Assembly (NCBI RefSeq): GCF_026162625.1
Contig: NZ_JAOTBD010000018.1
Location: 1 to 64,000 of the forward strand
DNA length: 64,000 nt
Origin: Paracoccus beibuensis
Lineage (GTDB): Bacteria > Pseudomonadota > Alphaproteobacteria > Rhodobacterales > Rhodobacteraceae
Reading direction: 5' to 3'
The translations under genes and the position numbers were made by a program. The notes beneath the pieces are model-generated. The model had not been told where the DNA came from, made no database searches, and was given only the letters and a program-made list of their open reading frames with translations. Positions 26,630 through 35,462 of this stretch are shown in pieces (the stretch's first letter is position 1; each line of letters starts with the position of its first letter).

Positions 26630-27360
26630 CAGCGCGTCCTCTGCCCGGCACCAGGCTTCGTGCCCTCCACGCAGACATGGGCGTCGCCATGGCGCAGTAC
26701 CCAGCGTTCCGAGCGCGCGCCGACGGTGATGACGGTGCCGTTCACACTGGTGTTGACGCTGTACTCCCGGCCCCTTGCATCGGCCCGGAAGACCGACGGG
26801 ATCGGCGCGCCCGGCGGGATCTGGAACAGTGTGCGCTTGCCGTCATCCGAGATCCCGATCGGCGCGAACTCCGCGGCACCCCTGCGACTCAGGACGCGGT
26901 AGGTCATCGGCACCTCCGCCGGGATTGCCGCTGCCGCGGCCGCCCCGCGGGAACGAGACCCGCCGCTGCCCGGCACGGTGAACTTCACCGACCAGTGGGG
27001 CGTGGCCCGCGAGGACTCCACGGCATGGATGAAGTAGAAGCGCCGGTTGGTCTCAACCGTCAGATTGGTGCTGACGCCGTCGAGGACGGGCTTGACGGTA
27101 AAGACGTTGGAGCCTTCAAGCTTCTCGACTTGAAAGGCCTCGCTGTCGCCGATGGCAATCGAGCGGATCGTCTCGCCATCCCCAAGTTCGACCAGAGTGA
27201 CGTTCCGGACCCGGGTGTTGATGGTATAAACCTGCCCCTCCTGAAAGGTGGCATAGGTCAGGCGGCTGTCATTTCCACCCGCGCGGGGGCGCGCTTCCGC
27301 ATAGGCCAGGGCGGGCAGGGACAGCGCGAGCAGCGCGACGATGGTGACGGAGCGGATCAT
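26629..27360 (-). CDS. virB9: VirB9/TrbG-type outer-membrane-complex protein
   Basis: This is a 243-residue secreted protein with a signal peptide (MIRSVTIVALLALSLPALAYA). The N-terminal VirB9 domain has the pattern LTYATFQEGQVYTINTRVRN and VTLVELGDGETI. The C-terminal domain carries a typical YSVNTSVNGTVITVGARSERWVLRHGD. Together with VirB10 and a VirB7-type lipoprotein it forms the outer-membrane core. It overlaps virB8 by four bases and virB10 by one base. Confidence 0.92.
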   Translation of the reverse strand: MIRSVTIVALLALSLPALAYAEARPRAGGNDSRLTYATFQEGQVYTINTRVRNVTLVELGDGETIRSIAIGDSEAFQVEKLEGSNVFTVKPVLDGVSTNLTVETNRRFYFIHAVESSRATPHWSVKFTVPGSGGSRSRGAAAAAAIPAEVPMTYRVLSRRGAAEFAPIGISDDGKRTLFQIPPGAPIPSVFRADARGREYSVNTSVNGTVITVGARSERWVLRHGDAHVCVEGTKPGAGQRTR

Positions 27361-28043
27361 GGCCGGACCTCCATATCCTGAGCCTCAAAGCTTTCCGCCG
27401 TGATGCGGTAATCAGTGACGGTGAAGCCGAAGGGGTTCTCCCAGACGAGTTCCACCGCACTCGCGGTCGTGGGCTCGAAGGCATAGCGGACCGTGGCATA
27501 GAACTTGCCGATCCTGTCCGGCTCGCCGGGCTTCTCGAGGCGCTTGGTAAAGCGGACCTGGGCGGTGTTCTCGGCGACCGGCGTGATCGAGAGCACATCC
27601 ACGACGACCTTGCCGCTCGCGCCATAGATCAGCGGCGGATAGTTTGGGTTCGTCTTGTTCCATTGTGCCTTCAGCGCCGCCTGCACGCGGGTCGCGGACA
27701 TGCGGTAGACGCGCAGGATGCGGGCCTCGTTGTCGGCCTCGTCATAGGTCTCGCGGTTCTTGACGTAGTTGTAGAGGAGCGACTGCTCGACAGCGGCACC
27801 CTGCTCGACACCGGCCGCCTCGATCCGCACCGCGCGCTCAGCCAGACCGGTGTCCTTGTCCACGATGGTTACGAAAGCCTGTGTTTCCTTCAGGGGCAGC
27901 GTCAGCCCTGCGACGGCGACCCCGCCAAGGCCCACCAAAACCCCGCCGATGGCCACACCCCATGCCAACCGCTCGCGCCGGCGGACACCGAAGATCAGTT
28001 CGGTTTCCAGGATCGTCCTGCTGTCAGCCTCGCCGTCCTTCAT
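27357..28043 (-). CDS. virB8: VirB8-type assembly protein
   Basis: This 228-residue bitopic inner-membrane protein has a membrane helix at about 28-50 (LAWGVAIGGVLVGLGGVAVAGLTLPL). A periplasmic VirB8 domain with the NTF2-like fold follows, with conserved text such as SLLYNYVKNRETYDEADNEARILRVYRMS. VirB8 nucleates assembly of the channel. GGAGAAGACC precedes the ATG. The gene follows virB6 after a 24-base gap and overlaps virB9. Confidence 0.92.
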   Translation of the reverse strand: MKDGEADSRTILETELIFGVRRRERLAWGVAIGGVLVGLGGVAVAGLTLPLKETQAFVTIVDKDTGLAERAVRIEAAGVEQGAAVEQSLLYNYVKNRETYDEADNEARILRVYRMSATRVQAALKAQWNKTNPNYPPLIYGASGKVVVDVLSITPVAENTAQVRFTKRLEKPGEPDRIGKFYATVRYAFEPTTASAVELVWENPFGFTVTDYRITAESFEAQDMEVRP

Positions 28044-28067
28044 GGTCTTCTCCAGAACTTGGATGCC

Positions 28068-29108
28068 TCATTGGCTGCTGTCACCCTTGCCCCGCATGAT
28101 GTTGATGCCGCGCAGCTTGGCGCGCAGATCGGCGCCCTTCTCGGCCCATGCTCGGTCCCGAGCACGGGCGGCAAGCATCGGCGTCTTGCCCGTGACAACC
28201 CCGGATAGAAGGGCCTCCCCACGGGCCTTGAGCGCCTCTCCTCCCCTGCGTATCCCGGCTCCGGCCGCAGTTGCAGGAAGCAGCACCGGACGCCCGACCA
28301 GCCGCACCGCCTCGGGGGCGAAGTTGGCCAGATTGAAGTTGCCGGTGATGTTGGCCGCCGCAGTCGGGATCGCCAGCAGTGCGAAGATGCCCACAAAGGC
28401 GACGCACATAAAACCGAGGATCATGGAAAAATCCCGCACCTCGGCTTGCGGTCTGAACTGCGCTTCGGCCATTGCGACAACCGCGCCAATCACTGCAGCT
28501 GCCGCAATGGGGTAAAGCAGGTATCCTACGAACGAGGTGAGCCAAGCTTCGAAGAGGCTCTTGGTGCGCTCGAACAGCGTGGCAATCATCGCTAGCGGTG
28601 CCACACCCAATAAGAACGCGATCATGATCTTCGAGAAGCCGACGATCAGCACATAGGCCGCCATCAGGATCGACAAGATGATGAACAGGAACCCGGCGAT
28701 CACGCCCCGGGCGATGGCACTTTGAGCCGCCGCGGCCCCGTCCGCCACATCCGACATCTGCACCGCGAACTTGTCCATGGCCGCCTCGGGCGTGGCTGCC
28801 CCGCCGTGAAAGAAGCTAAGGGCAAGATTGCCCGCGCCTGAAGAGAGCGCATCATAGATCGTGCCGAAGTTCGCCCAGGAGCGGGCAAACAGGAAGACCA
28901 GCACGATCCTTGACACGACCTGCCAAGCATCGCGCATGGACAGCCGATAAGCCCCAAGCGCCATGTTGACCCCGACCAAGGCGATCAGGAGCGTGGTCAC
29001 GATCGTCAGCATGGGGTCGAGAGCATCGGCAGTCGACGTGAAGTATGTCTCGCCAACGTCGAGGACTGCTGCGTCCAGGTCGCCGAGAATGGTTTCCACC
29101 AAGGCCAT
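28068..29108 (-). CDS. virB6: VirB6/TrbL-type polytopic membrane protein
   Basis: This 346-residue inner-membrane channel protein has at least five hydrophobic segments in its first 265 residues (around 35-55, 65-85, 135-170, 170-190 and 225-255). A cytoplasmic basic C-terminus of about 80 residues follows. The VirB6 pattern appears in the region FLLGVAPLAMIATLFERTKSLFEAWLTSFVGYLLYP. The ATG at 29108 overlaps the previous stop (TGATG) and has TGGAGA upstream, so it is preferred over an ATG 15 bases earlier. Confidence 0.9.
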   Translation of the reverse strand: MALVETILGDLDAAVLDVGETYFTSTADALDPMLTIVTTLLIALVGVNMALGAYRLSMRDAWQVVSRIVLVFLFARSWANFGTIYDALSSGAGNLALSFFHGGAATPEAAMDKFAVQMSDVADGAAAAQSAIARGVIAGFLFIILSILMAAYVLIVGFSKIMIAFLLGVAPLAMIATLFERTKSLFEAWLTSFVGYLLYPIAAAAVIGAVVAMAEAQFRPQAEVRDFSMILGFMCVAFVGIFALLAIPTAAANITGNFNLANFAPEAVRLVGRPVLLPATAAGAGIRRGGEALKARGEALLSGVVTGKTPMLAARARDRAWAEKGADLRAKLRGINIMRGKGDSSQ

Positions 29109-29644
29109 CAGTATTCTCCACACATGGCGTCGACGATCTTGATCTGTCGTTCGTAGGCTTCGTAGAGGCCGCGGGTGTGGTCAGGCGTAAGGACATCCAC
29201 GTCCAATTCCTTGCGCAACCGATCCTCGAACCTGACCACCGTCTCGTGTGGGATGATTTTTCCGGCACAGGTGCAGTCCTGTGTTGCGATGACATTCGTC
29301 GTTGAAAGATAAACCGCAATGTCTCGGTAGGCGCGATCGCCAGGCTTATTGGATCGGCGCAGATTGGCATTCATCTCCGGTGTAGGCTCGCAGGTCCGGT
29401 TCGGTTGGTTCTGATCTGCGCTTGGCACCCGTTCGACACTCGACACGTCAACATCGGATGACAGGTCGAGGTTCAGGAAATCCTCCTCGGCTTTCCGTTC
29501 CGCCTCGCTCATTTCGGCCTGTTGGTCCAAGAGTTCCTGCAGTTCCGGCTCGGGGAGGTCAGGAGGCGCTCCGGAGGTTTGCGCCAGGCCCATCGTGCCA
29601 ATGCCCAGGATCACCAGCCCGCTCAGCAATGCCGTCCGTCTCAT
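29108..29644 (-). CDS. Secreted hypothetical protein in the virB operon
   Basis: This is a 178-residue exported protein with an N-terminal signal peptide (MRRTALLSGLVILGIGTMGLAQ) and an acidic, coiled-coil-like segment (about 30-60). Four cysteines in the mature part (RTCEPTP, QDCTCAG and the near-terminal DAMCGEY) could form two disulphides. No family is recognised. Its position between virB5 and virB6 with 1-2 base spacing makes it a component or accessory of the mating apparatus. An entry-exclusion or pilus-tip role is possible but not shown. Confidence 0.8.
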   Translation of the reverse strand: MRRTALLSGLVILGIGTMGLAQTSGAPPDLPEPELQELLDQQAEMSEAERKAEEDFLNLDLSSDVDVSSVERVPSADQNQPNRTCEPTPEMNANLRRSNKPGDRAYRDIAVYLSTTNVIATQDCTCAGKIIPHETVVRFEDRLRKELDVDVLTPDHTRGLYEAYERQIKIVDAMCGEY

Positions 29645-29646
29645 GG

Positions 29647-30438
29647 TCAGTCCTCCAGCTTCATGCGCAGGTACCTTTCCTCGTCGGCCGCGGTTGCCGC
29701 GTCCATGACGCCCATGTTACCCTGACCGACCGTCTGGATCGCCTCCATCGACCAGACATTGGCAAGCGCAATGCCAAGCTCGGCGGTGACCCGCGTGTTG
29801 AGATCGATGGCTTCCTTCAGCCCGGCCGTGTCAGGGATGGTCTGCACGAGACCATCGAGCCGCGTCAGGCTGTCCGTCGCCGCCTGTGCCGAGCTTTCCG
29901 CGGCCACGCTCATGAAGGCATTGACGTTGGCGGACTGCCCGATCCTGGCCGCTGTGTGGTCCTCGCTGCTGGCCAGCGTGTCGACGCGCTCCCGCGTGAG
30001 GCCCGCGGTTGCAAAGGTGCCGTCCACATGACCCGTGACGGTGCGCCCGCTGCCCAGGACATCGCCCGAGGCCAGCACGCGGGTCCAGTCGCCCATGCGC
30101 GCGGCCTCGACCGAGGTAGTCAGGTCCGAGAACCCAGGCAGGATGTCTCGGAGGAAGCTCTCGGGATCGACGCCGAGGTCGGCCAGGGTGAGCCCATCGC
30201 GCAAGGCGCGGATCTGGTCCTGCAGCAGCACGATCTGCTGGAGAAGCTGTGTCGTCTGCTCGTCGAGCTTGAGGTTCTGGGCGATCTGCTCCTTCAGCTG
30301 CAGCTTTGCCTCGGTCAGCTGTTCGGCGAGCTTGGCCAGGCTTGTTGCGTCAATGGTGGGCACGCCTTGTCCGCCGGCGGGCAGGGCCAGGACGCCGGAC
30401 AGGGCGCCGAGTGCGAGTGCTTTCGAGATCCGTCTCAT
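29647..30438 (-). CDS. virB5: VirB5/TrbJ-like minor pilin or adhesin
   Basis: This is a 263-residue exported helical protein with a signal peptide ending near residue 24 (LALPAGGQG). Long amphipathic helices (about 30-85) then lead to a Ala/Thr-rich middle and the C-terminal VWSMEAIQTVGQGNMGVMDAATAADEERYLRMKLED. Arrangement and length fit VirB5/TrbJ pilus-tip proteins. Its first mature residues (GQGVPTIDA) and last residues closely resemble those of the upstream transglycosylase fusion, so the two genes are related by partial duplication. It overlaps the upstream gene by four bases (ATGA). Confidence 0.82.
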   Translation of the reverse strand: MRRISKALALGALSGVLALPAGGQGVPTIDATSLAKLAEQLTEAKLQLKEQIAQNLKLDEQTTQLLQQIVLLQDQIRALRDGLTLADLGVDPESFLRDILPGFSDLTTSVEAARMGDWTRVLASGDVLGSGRTVTGHVDGTFATAGLTRERVDTLASSEDHTAARIGQSANVNAFMSVAAESSAQAATDSLTRLDGLVQTIPDTAGLKEAIDLNTRVTAELGIALANVWSMEAIQTVGQGNMGVMDAATAADEERYLRMKLED

Positions 30439-31586
30439 CCGTCGATCCTCATGTTCAGGTAATCCTCGTCCCGCGCATAGGCTTCGAGGAGCAGCGCGGT
30501 GCGGGCGGCCTCGACCTTGCGCTCCACCGCCTGCAGCCGGGTCAGGATCACCGCCATGCGCGCCACCTCGGCGCGGGCATAGGTGTTGAGATCCATGGCG
30601 GCCTTCGCGGACCGGGTCGCCTCGACCTGCCGCAGGATGTCCTGCAGCCGGGTCATGGAGCCCGCCATGGTGTTCAGGCTGACCGCGGCATAGCCCCCGG
30701 CCGCGTCCGAGACGTTGGAGGCCTCGGCAATCACCATGTCGCGCGGATCAAGCGTGCCGACGGCCTGCGGATCGCCGCCCATGCGCGCCGCATAGCGGTT
30801 GTAGTAGCCGGTGATCTTCGCGACGTAGGTCCGGGTCTCCGCGTAGGGCGGGATGCCGCCATATCTCGAGACGGCGCCGGGTCCGGCATTGTAGGCGGCA
30901 AGCGCCAGCGGCATGGTCCCGAACCTGCCGAGCCCCTTCAGGAGATAGCGCGCGCCGCCATCAAGCTGGGTGCGGGGATCCTGGCGGCTGCCATCGTCAG
31001 GAATGCCCAGCTCGGTGAAGGTGCCCGGCATGATCTGGGTCAGCCCGAATGCGCCCACAGGGCTGCGGGCGCCGATGGAGAAGTTCGACTCCTGCTTGAC
31101 GAGCGCCTGCAGCCAGCAGCGGAACTCGACCGCATCGATGCCCGACCGCGCCAGCGCCGGGTGTCCGGCATGCGCCCGCGCGGTGTCGGAGATCATCTGC
31201 TCGATCGTGAGGGGGGCATCGCCCATGATGCGGGCGGCATAAGGGTTGTTGTCGGGGGCGGCGTAGAGTTCCGCGGCACCCGTGAAGGCACCATCGCCCG
31301 AGACCCCCGCGGCTTCGAGGCCCGGCACGAAGCGGGAAGTCTCGGACAGCAGATCGAGCGTCTCCTGCGCCGCCGCCAGCTGATCGCCCCGCGCGCCGAC
31401 CTGTCGGAGCCGCTCTTCGTTCTTGGCCTGCAGCTCCTCTGTCCTGGCCGCCTCCTCGCGCAGGCCGAGCACCTCTAGGGCTACCTTTTTCGCATCGATC
31501 ACCGGCACGCCTTGCCCCGCCACGCCTGCGGGGATCACCACAAGGGCGATCAGGATGCAGGCGGGAGCGGAAACGCGGGCCTGCAT
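30435..31586 (-). CDS. Lytic transglycosylase embedded in a VirB5-like protein (VirB1-VirB5 chimera)
   Basis: This 383-residue exported protein begins with a signal peptide and GQGVPVIDA, then a helical region (about 30-110) like VirB5. A complete SLT lytic transglycosylase domain follows (about 155-285), with the catalytic glutamate in QALVKQESNF and the motifs GAFGLTQIMPGT and [12 protein letters not shown]. The C-terminus (about 310-383) is again VirB5-like and ends DEDYLNMRIDG, matching the end of the neighbouring VirB5. It would cut peptidoglycan to open a path for the channel while also resembling a pilus-tip protein. It overlaps virB5. A second, ordinary transglycosylase gene lies at the operon start. 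Confidence 0.85.
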   Translation of the reverse strand: MQARVSAPACILIALVVIPAGVAGQGVPVIDAKKVALEVLGLREEAARTEELQAKNEERLRQVGARGDQLAAAQETLDLLSETSRFVPGLEAAGVSGDGAFTGAAELYAAPDNNPYAARIMGDAPLTIEQMISDTARAHAGHPALARSGIDAVEFRCWLQALVKQESNFSIGARSPVGAFGLTQIMPGTFTELGIPDDGSRQDPRTQLDGGARYLLKGLGRFGTMPLALAAYNAGPGAVSRYGGIPPYAETRTYVAKITGYYNRYAARMGGDPQAVGTLDPRDMVIAEASNVSDAAGGYAAVSLNTMAGSMTRLQDILRQVEATRSAKAAMDLNTYARAEVARMAVILTRLQAVERKVEAARTALLLEAYARDEDYLNMRIDG

Positions 31587-31597
31587 CGCACCTCCTC

Positions 31598-31720
31598 CTA
31601 CCGGCAGTCGCTTGTGGCCAGGAAGGCCATGCCCGACCAGCAGTTGGTCTTGCGGATCGGCGGGTCGCCGCAGCCCGCGAGCAGGGCGGCCAAGCCCGCG
31701 AGCATCAGGAGCTTACGCAT
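31598..31720 (-). CDS. Small lipoprotein, VirB7/TrbK-like
   Basis: This 40-residue protein, MRKLLMLAGLAALLAGCGDPP..., has a clear lipobox (LLAGC). Signal peptidase II would release a mature peptide of about 25 residues with two further cysteines. In type IV secretion operons a short lipoprotein at this place is usually VirB7, which anchors VirB9 in the outer membrane, or a TrbK-like entry-exclusion peptide. Sequence alone does not separate the two. The ATG at 31720 overlaps the virB4 stop region by eight bases and has GGAGGA upstream. Confidence 0.75.
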   Translation of the reverse strand: MRKLLMLAGLAALLAGCGDPPIRKTNCWSGMAFLATSDCR

Positions 31721-34064
31721 CGTGGGTCCTCCAGAAATGCGGCCGCGTGGCATAGTCGGCGCCAAAGGCTCGGTGGCCAGCCTCGCCCCCACCAAGCGCC
31801 GTGAGGAGGGAGCCGAGCGGCGAGAGATCGACGTCCAGGATCGTGGAGCCGTCACCGTGGCGCCACAGCGCCTGGCGCTCGGCCGTGCGTCCCGTCAGGA
31901 TGAAGTGCAACTCGTTGTCGGTGAAGCCGAAGCCCTCGTAGTCCGCGACATCGGCAGCCCGGTTGGGGAAGATCATCTGGTTCGGCAGGGCCTGGATGAT
32001 CGCGCCGGAGTGGCTGTCGCGGATCTGGGATGGGAACTGCGTGAGCAGGACGACCACGACATTGAGCTTGCGCACGGTGACCAGCCACTTCGGCAGCCAG
32101 CAGGCAAAGAACGTGTCGTCAAAGACCGTGGAGGCCTCGTCGATCACGAGAAGGGTCGGGCGCTTCTCCTCGAAGAGAAGCTCAAGGCGTCGGAAGATGT
32201 AGGACAGCACCGCCGTGCGTTCCGTGGCCATGGACAGGATTTCGGTCAGGTCGATCCCCGTCACGGGCGCGGTGAGATCGATCACCGGCTGATCGGCGTC
32301 CCCGAAGACCCACGCATAGCGCCCTTCGGGTGCCCATTCGGCAAGTTTCATGGCCAGGTCGCGGTTATCCCCCACATCGCCGATCAGGTCCCCGAAATGA
32401 GCGAAGGTCCTGAGCGCCTCCGGCGCCTGGCCGTTCTGGCGAACGGCCCCTTTGAGCGCCTCGGCCTGCTGCGGCGTAAGCCGGGGGCCGTCGCACTCGA
32501 CTAGCCGGGCCAGCCAGCCCAGAAGCCAGGCCTCGCCGCGGGGGCCGAGCTCCGTCAGAAGCGGATTGAGCCCGGTGGGCTGACCCGCGCGAATGGCCGC
32601 ATACCGGCCCCCAAGCGCCGTGATCGCCATGCGCAGTGCCTGGTCCTTGTCAAAGAGGATCATCCGGGCACCCGTTCGCTGTGCCTGCGCGACCAGAAAC
32701 GCCATCAGCGAGGACTTGCCGCTGCCCGAGGGGCCAAGACACAGCGTGTGTCCGATGGTGGGCTCCGCCTTGGGATCGCCAGGCGCATGGAAGCTGAAGC
32801 GATGCGCGGCACCCGTTACCGTCTGAAACACCGTGAGCGGCGTGTGCCAGGGCACGGCCTCTGCCCGGGTGCCCGCGCTTGCCATGTGGAAGGACGCCAT
32901 GTCGGCGAAGTTGATCGACTTGGTGAGCGGGTTCCAGATCTCGTAGTCCCGGTTGCCGGGATGGGCCGCAAAGTAGGTGGCGGCCATTGTGTCGTTGCAG
33001 CGCACCAGCTTGATCCTGGCCTGTTCGGCCACGCCGCGGACCTGGGACACTCTGGCCTCCAGCGCGGCAGGGCTATCGGCGAAGACCGTGATCGTCAGCT
33101 GGTGCTCGCCGAAGCCGCAGCGGCCCGACTCCACATCGTCATAGGTCTCGTGCAGGTCGGCGGCAATGGAGCCGACCAGATCGCCCGCGGCCTCCATCTG
33201 CTGGATGCGGCGCTTGGCCAGTTCGCTGACCTTGTTCATGGCAACGGGTGTATAGGAGTGCGAGATCACCGTGTCGGTGCCGGCGTCAAGGGCATCGAGC
33301 ATGCCGGGCCAGGTCTGCTGGGCATTGCGCCAGACCGACAGGACGGCCGCATGGCGCGGTCCGTCGAAGCCGTCGCGGAACTCGGCCACCGGTCCCCTGA
33401 AGCGGAGGGATATGAGCGAGACATCCTCGGCGATCAGCGTGTGCAGCCCGCGATACTCGGGCCGGTAAAACCCGGTGCCGATGGCGGCGTAGAAGCCGAG
33501 AAGCGTGCCGTCGCTGATCCTGAGGCGATGGCCCTTCAGCGGCAGGCTGGTCTCCAGGATCGAGACGACCTCGCGGAGCTCTCCAAGGCGTTCCGCGGTG
33601 TTGCGGTCGAGAAGCCGCCCGGCGGCCTTCGCAAAAAGCGGCACCCTGAGCGGCACCCGTTTGTTGCGCACCACCGTCAGCACCAGCATGAACTCGCGCA
33701 GGGCACGGCCGGACAAATGGCCGCGCCATGCTGTCTCCACGTCCTGCGCGAAGCCCTCGCCATAAAGGGGCTTCAGGCTGAGCGCGGCGGGCCGCATCAG
33801 CCGGTGGATGTAGAAGCTGAACCGGTCATCAAGCCCGTCGAGGATGGCCGCGAAGCTGCGGGCCAGATCGAGGATGTCTCGGTCGGAGGCGGTGATCCCG
33901 TCGATGCCGCCGATCTCCAGGCTCATCATCAGCGCGTTCTCGCGGGTGCGCACCGTGTGATCGTCGATCTCCAGCGCATAGGGCATCTCCGCATAGACCT
34001 GCGGCGATCTCGGCACATGGCGCCGCGCGCGTTCGCTGACAGGAAGAGATCGGGCGCTAAACAT
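31713..34064 (-). CDS. virB4: VirB4-type ATPase
   Basis: This 783-residue ATPase is required for pilus assembly and DNA transfer. The N-terminal CagE/TrbE/VirB4 domain (about 20-400) is intact. The C-terminal ATPase domain holds Walker A GPSGSGKSS at about 444-452 and Walker B LLVIDEAS at about 638-645. It is the most conserved protein of the system, and its length is normal. It starts eight bases inside the end of virB3 and overlaps the small lipoprotein gene downstream. Confidence 0.95.
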   Translation of the reverse strand: MFSARSLPVSERARRHVPRSPQVYAEMPYALEIDDHTVRTRENALMMSLEIGGIDGITASDRDILDLARSFAAILDGLDDRFSFYIHRLMRPAALSLKPLYGEGFAQDVETAWRGHLSGRALREFMLVLTVVRNKRVPLRVPLFAKAAGRLLDRNTAERLGELREVVSILETSLPLKGHRLRISDGTLLGFYAAIGTGFYRPEYRGLHTLIAEDVSLISLRFRGPVAEFRDGFDGPRHAAVLSVWRNAQQTWPGMLDALDAGTDTVISHSYTPVAMNKVSELAKRRIQQMEAAGDLVGSIAADLHETYDDVESGRCGFGEHQLTITVFADSPAALEARVSQVRGVAEQARIKLVRCNDTMAATYFAAHPGNRDYEIWNPLTKSINFADMASFHMASAGTRAEAVPWHTPLTVFQTVTGAAHRFSFHAPGDPKAEPTIGHTLCLGPSGSGKSSLMAFLVAQAQRTGARMILFDKDQALRMAITALGGRYAAIRAGQPTGLNPLLTELGPRGEAWLLGWLARLVECDGPRLTPQQAEALKGAVRQNGQAPEALRTFAHFGDLIGDVGDNRDLAMKLAEWAPEGRYAWVFGDADQPVIDLTAPVTGIDLTEILSMATERTAVLSYIFRRLELLFEEKRPTLLVIDEASTVFDDTFFACWLPKWLVTVRKLNVVVVLLTQFPSQIRDSHSGAIIQALPNQMIFPNRAADVADYEGFGFTDNELHFILTGRTAERQALWRHGDGSTILDVDLSPLGSLLTALGGGEAGHRAFGADYATRPHFWRTHDA

Positions 34065-34332
34065 AATGGCGGCCTGCCCTTCGTTTCCTGCGGGAGAGGG
34101 GCGGCGGGGTCTTCCTCATCACCACCACCACGGCCTTGTGGCCGTTCGGGTTGATCGCGGTGATCAGGCGGGCAAGGCCGTACCAGAGAGGTGCGGTCAG
34201 CAGCCAGGAGGCGGCCTTGACCCAGATGAAGGGCAGCATCACAAGCGCGCCAACCGCCATCGTGTAGGGCATCGGTAGCCCCAGGAGCTTGGCCTGGCGC
34301 GACAACCCGAGAATGACGGCATGGCGCTCCAT
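34057..34332 (-). CDS. virB3: VirB3-type membrane protein
   Basis: This is a 91-residue protein with hydrophobic segments around 20-38 and 40-58 (LPMPYTMAVGALVMLPFIWV, AASWLLTAPLWYGLARLI) and a basic C-terminus. This is the small VirB3 that works with VirB4 in pilus assembly. The ATG at 34332 (MERHAVILGLSRQ) overlaps the virB2 stop (TGATG) and is preferred to a longer open frame upstream inside virB2. Confidence 0.88.
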   Translation of the reverse strand: MERHAVILGLSRQAKLLGLPMPYTMAVGALVMLPFIWVKAASWLLTAPLWYGLARLITAINPNGHKAVVVVMRKTPPPLSRRKRRAGRHYV

Positions 34333-34637
34333 CAGCTGAAGACCGCCTTCAGGTCCGCGACAAAGCCCGGCGCGCCGAAGACCAGGAGGGCGCCGACGGC
34401 AATCATCAGCACCCACATCCAGCTGATCTTGTTGAAGGCGGCCGCGAAGCCGGCCAGAACAATGGCCACCGTAAAGAACACGGTGGCGATGTTGCCGCGG
34501 ATCCAGGTGACGAAGTCGTTGCCGACCGTGTCGGCTTTCGAGAAGTCCACGCCGGATTGCGCCAGGGCTTCGCCAGCCAGAGCGGTCACCAGGAGCGCGG
34601 CGAGGAGGAAGAACATCAGGAAACGGATCGAAGCCAT
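34332..34637 (-). CDS. virB2: VirB2-type major pilin
   Basis: This 101-residue pre-pilin has a long signal peptide ending near residue 27 (LVTALAGEALAQ). The mature pilin has two hydrophobic helices (about 48-68 and 72-92) joined by a short loop, the standard VirB2 hairpin. It forms the conjugative pilus with VirB5 at the tip. The ATG at 34637 lies 15 bases after the transglycosylase stop. The longer upstream frame is inside that gene and is not used. Confidence 0.9.
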   Translation of the reverse strand: MASIRFLMFFLLAALLVTALAGEALAQSGVDFSKADTVGNDFVTWIRGNIATVFFTVAIVLAGFAAAFNKISWMWVLMIAVGALLVFGAPGFVADLKAVFS

Positions 34638-34651
34638 GAGGGTGGCCTTTC

Positions 34652-35182
34652 CTAGTTTCGGAGGAGGCGGTCTCGTTCCGCCAGCACGCGGATCACGTAG
34701 TCGCGGGTTTCCCGGTAGGGCGGAACACCCCTGTATCTTTGGACGGCGCCAGGCCCGGCATTGTAGGCGGCAAGCGCCAGGAGCGGAGAGCGGAACACCT
34801 GCAACTGCAGGAGCAGGTAGCGGGCGCCGCCGTCGAGGTTCTGCATCGGGTCGTGCGGGTTCACGCCGAGCTTGGCGGCCGTACCCGGCATCAGTTGGGC
34901 GTAGCCTATGGCACCCTTGGAACTCCGGGCGCGCGGGTTGAAGCGCGACTCCTGCCAGACCAGGGCCTGAAACAGAGCGGCCCACTCCCGGGGCGGAATA
35001 TCATTCTGCGTCAGGGCAGGGTGGTGCTGGTAGCGGAGCGCCACGGCTCGTGTGGCAGCAATGCCGGATGAGCGACTGGCAGAGGCAGGCAGGGCAGATC
35101 GCGATGCATCCTGCGGAGCCAAGAGCATCATGGTACTGCCGGAGTTGGCCGCTCCCTTTTCGAGGGCCGCCCCTTCTCGCAT
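34652..35182 (-). CDS. virB1: VirB1-type lytic transglycosylase, start uncertain
   Basis: This SLT-domain protein has a catalytic glutamate in [17 protein letters not shown], then [17 protein letters not shown] and [16 protein letters not shown]. From the first conventional start codon (ATG 35182) the product is 176 residues, but this would lack an export signal. In the same frame upstream, codons around 35333-35270 encode a good signal peptide ([18 protein letters not shown]), yet no ATG, GTG or TTG precedes it for over 150 bases. Translation may use a rare start, or the 5' end has been altered. It heads the virB operon and should clear peptidoglycan for the channel. Confidence 0.75.
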   Translation of the reverse strand: MREGAALEKGAANSGSTMMLLAPQDASRSALPASASRSSGIAATRAVALRYQHHPALTQNDIPPREWAALFQALVWQESRFNPRARSSKGAIGYAQLMPGTAAKLGVNPHDPMQNLDGGARYLLLQLQVFRSPLLALAAYNAGPGAVQRYRGVPPYRETRDYVIRVLAERDRLLRN

Positions 35183-35462
35183 TTGCAGGTTGATGCGACG
35201 GCCATCAGCATCGAAGCGCTGTACAGAACTGGAACCCGGGATATCGATCTGCCTTCCGCTTGCATCAAAGCGGATGACGTCGGCTGCGGCGGGCGAGACA
35301 AGTCCAATCAGACTGATGAAGATTGCTGTCCTGAGAGACCTGTGTTGCCCGCGTTTGACGGAGGTCGCAGGATCCGTGACGAGAACAGAAGCAAAATTCC
35401 CGCGGTCTGGACGATATCTATTCTGAAACGCGGACGCCCTTGAGGCGCCTTGATTGCCTGAG

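Noticed and set aside
27663..28515. Rightward frames opposite virB8 and virB6
   Set aside because: The opposite strand has contiguous, overlapping, well-recognised virB genes.
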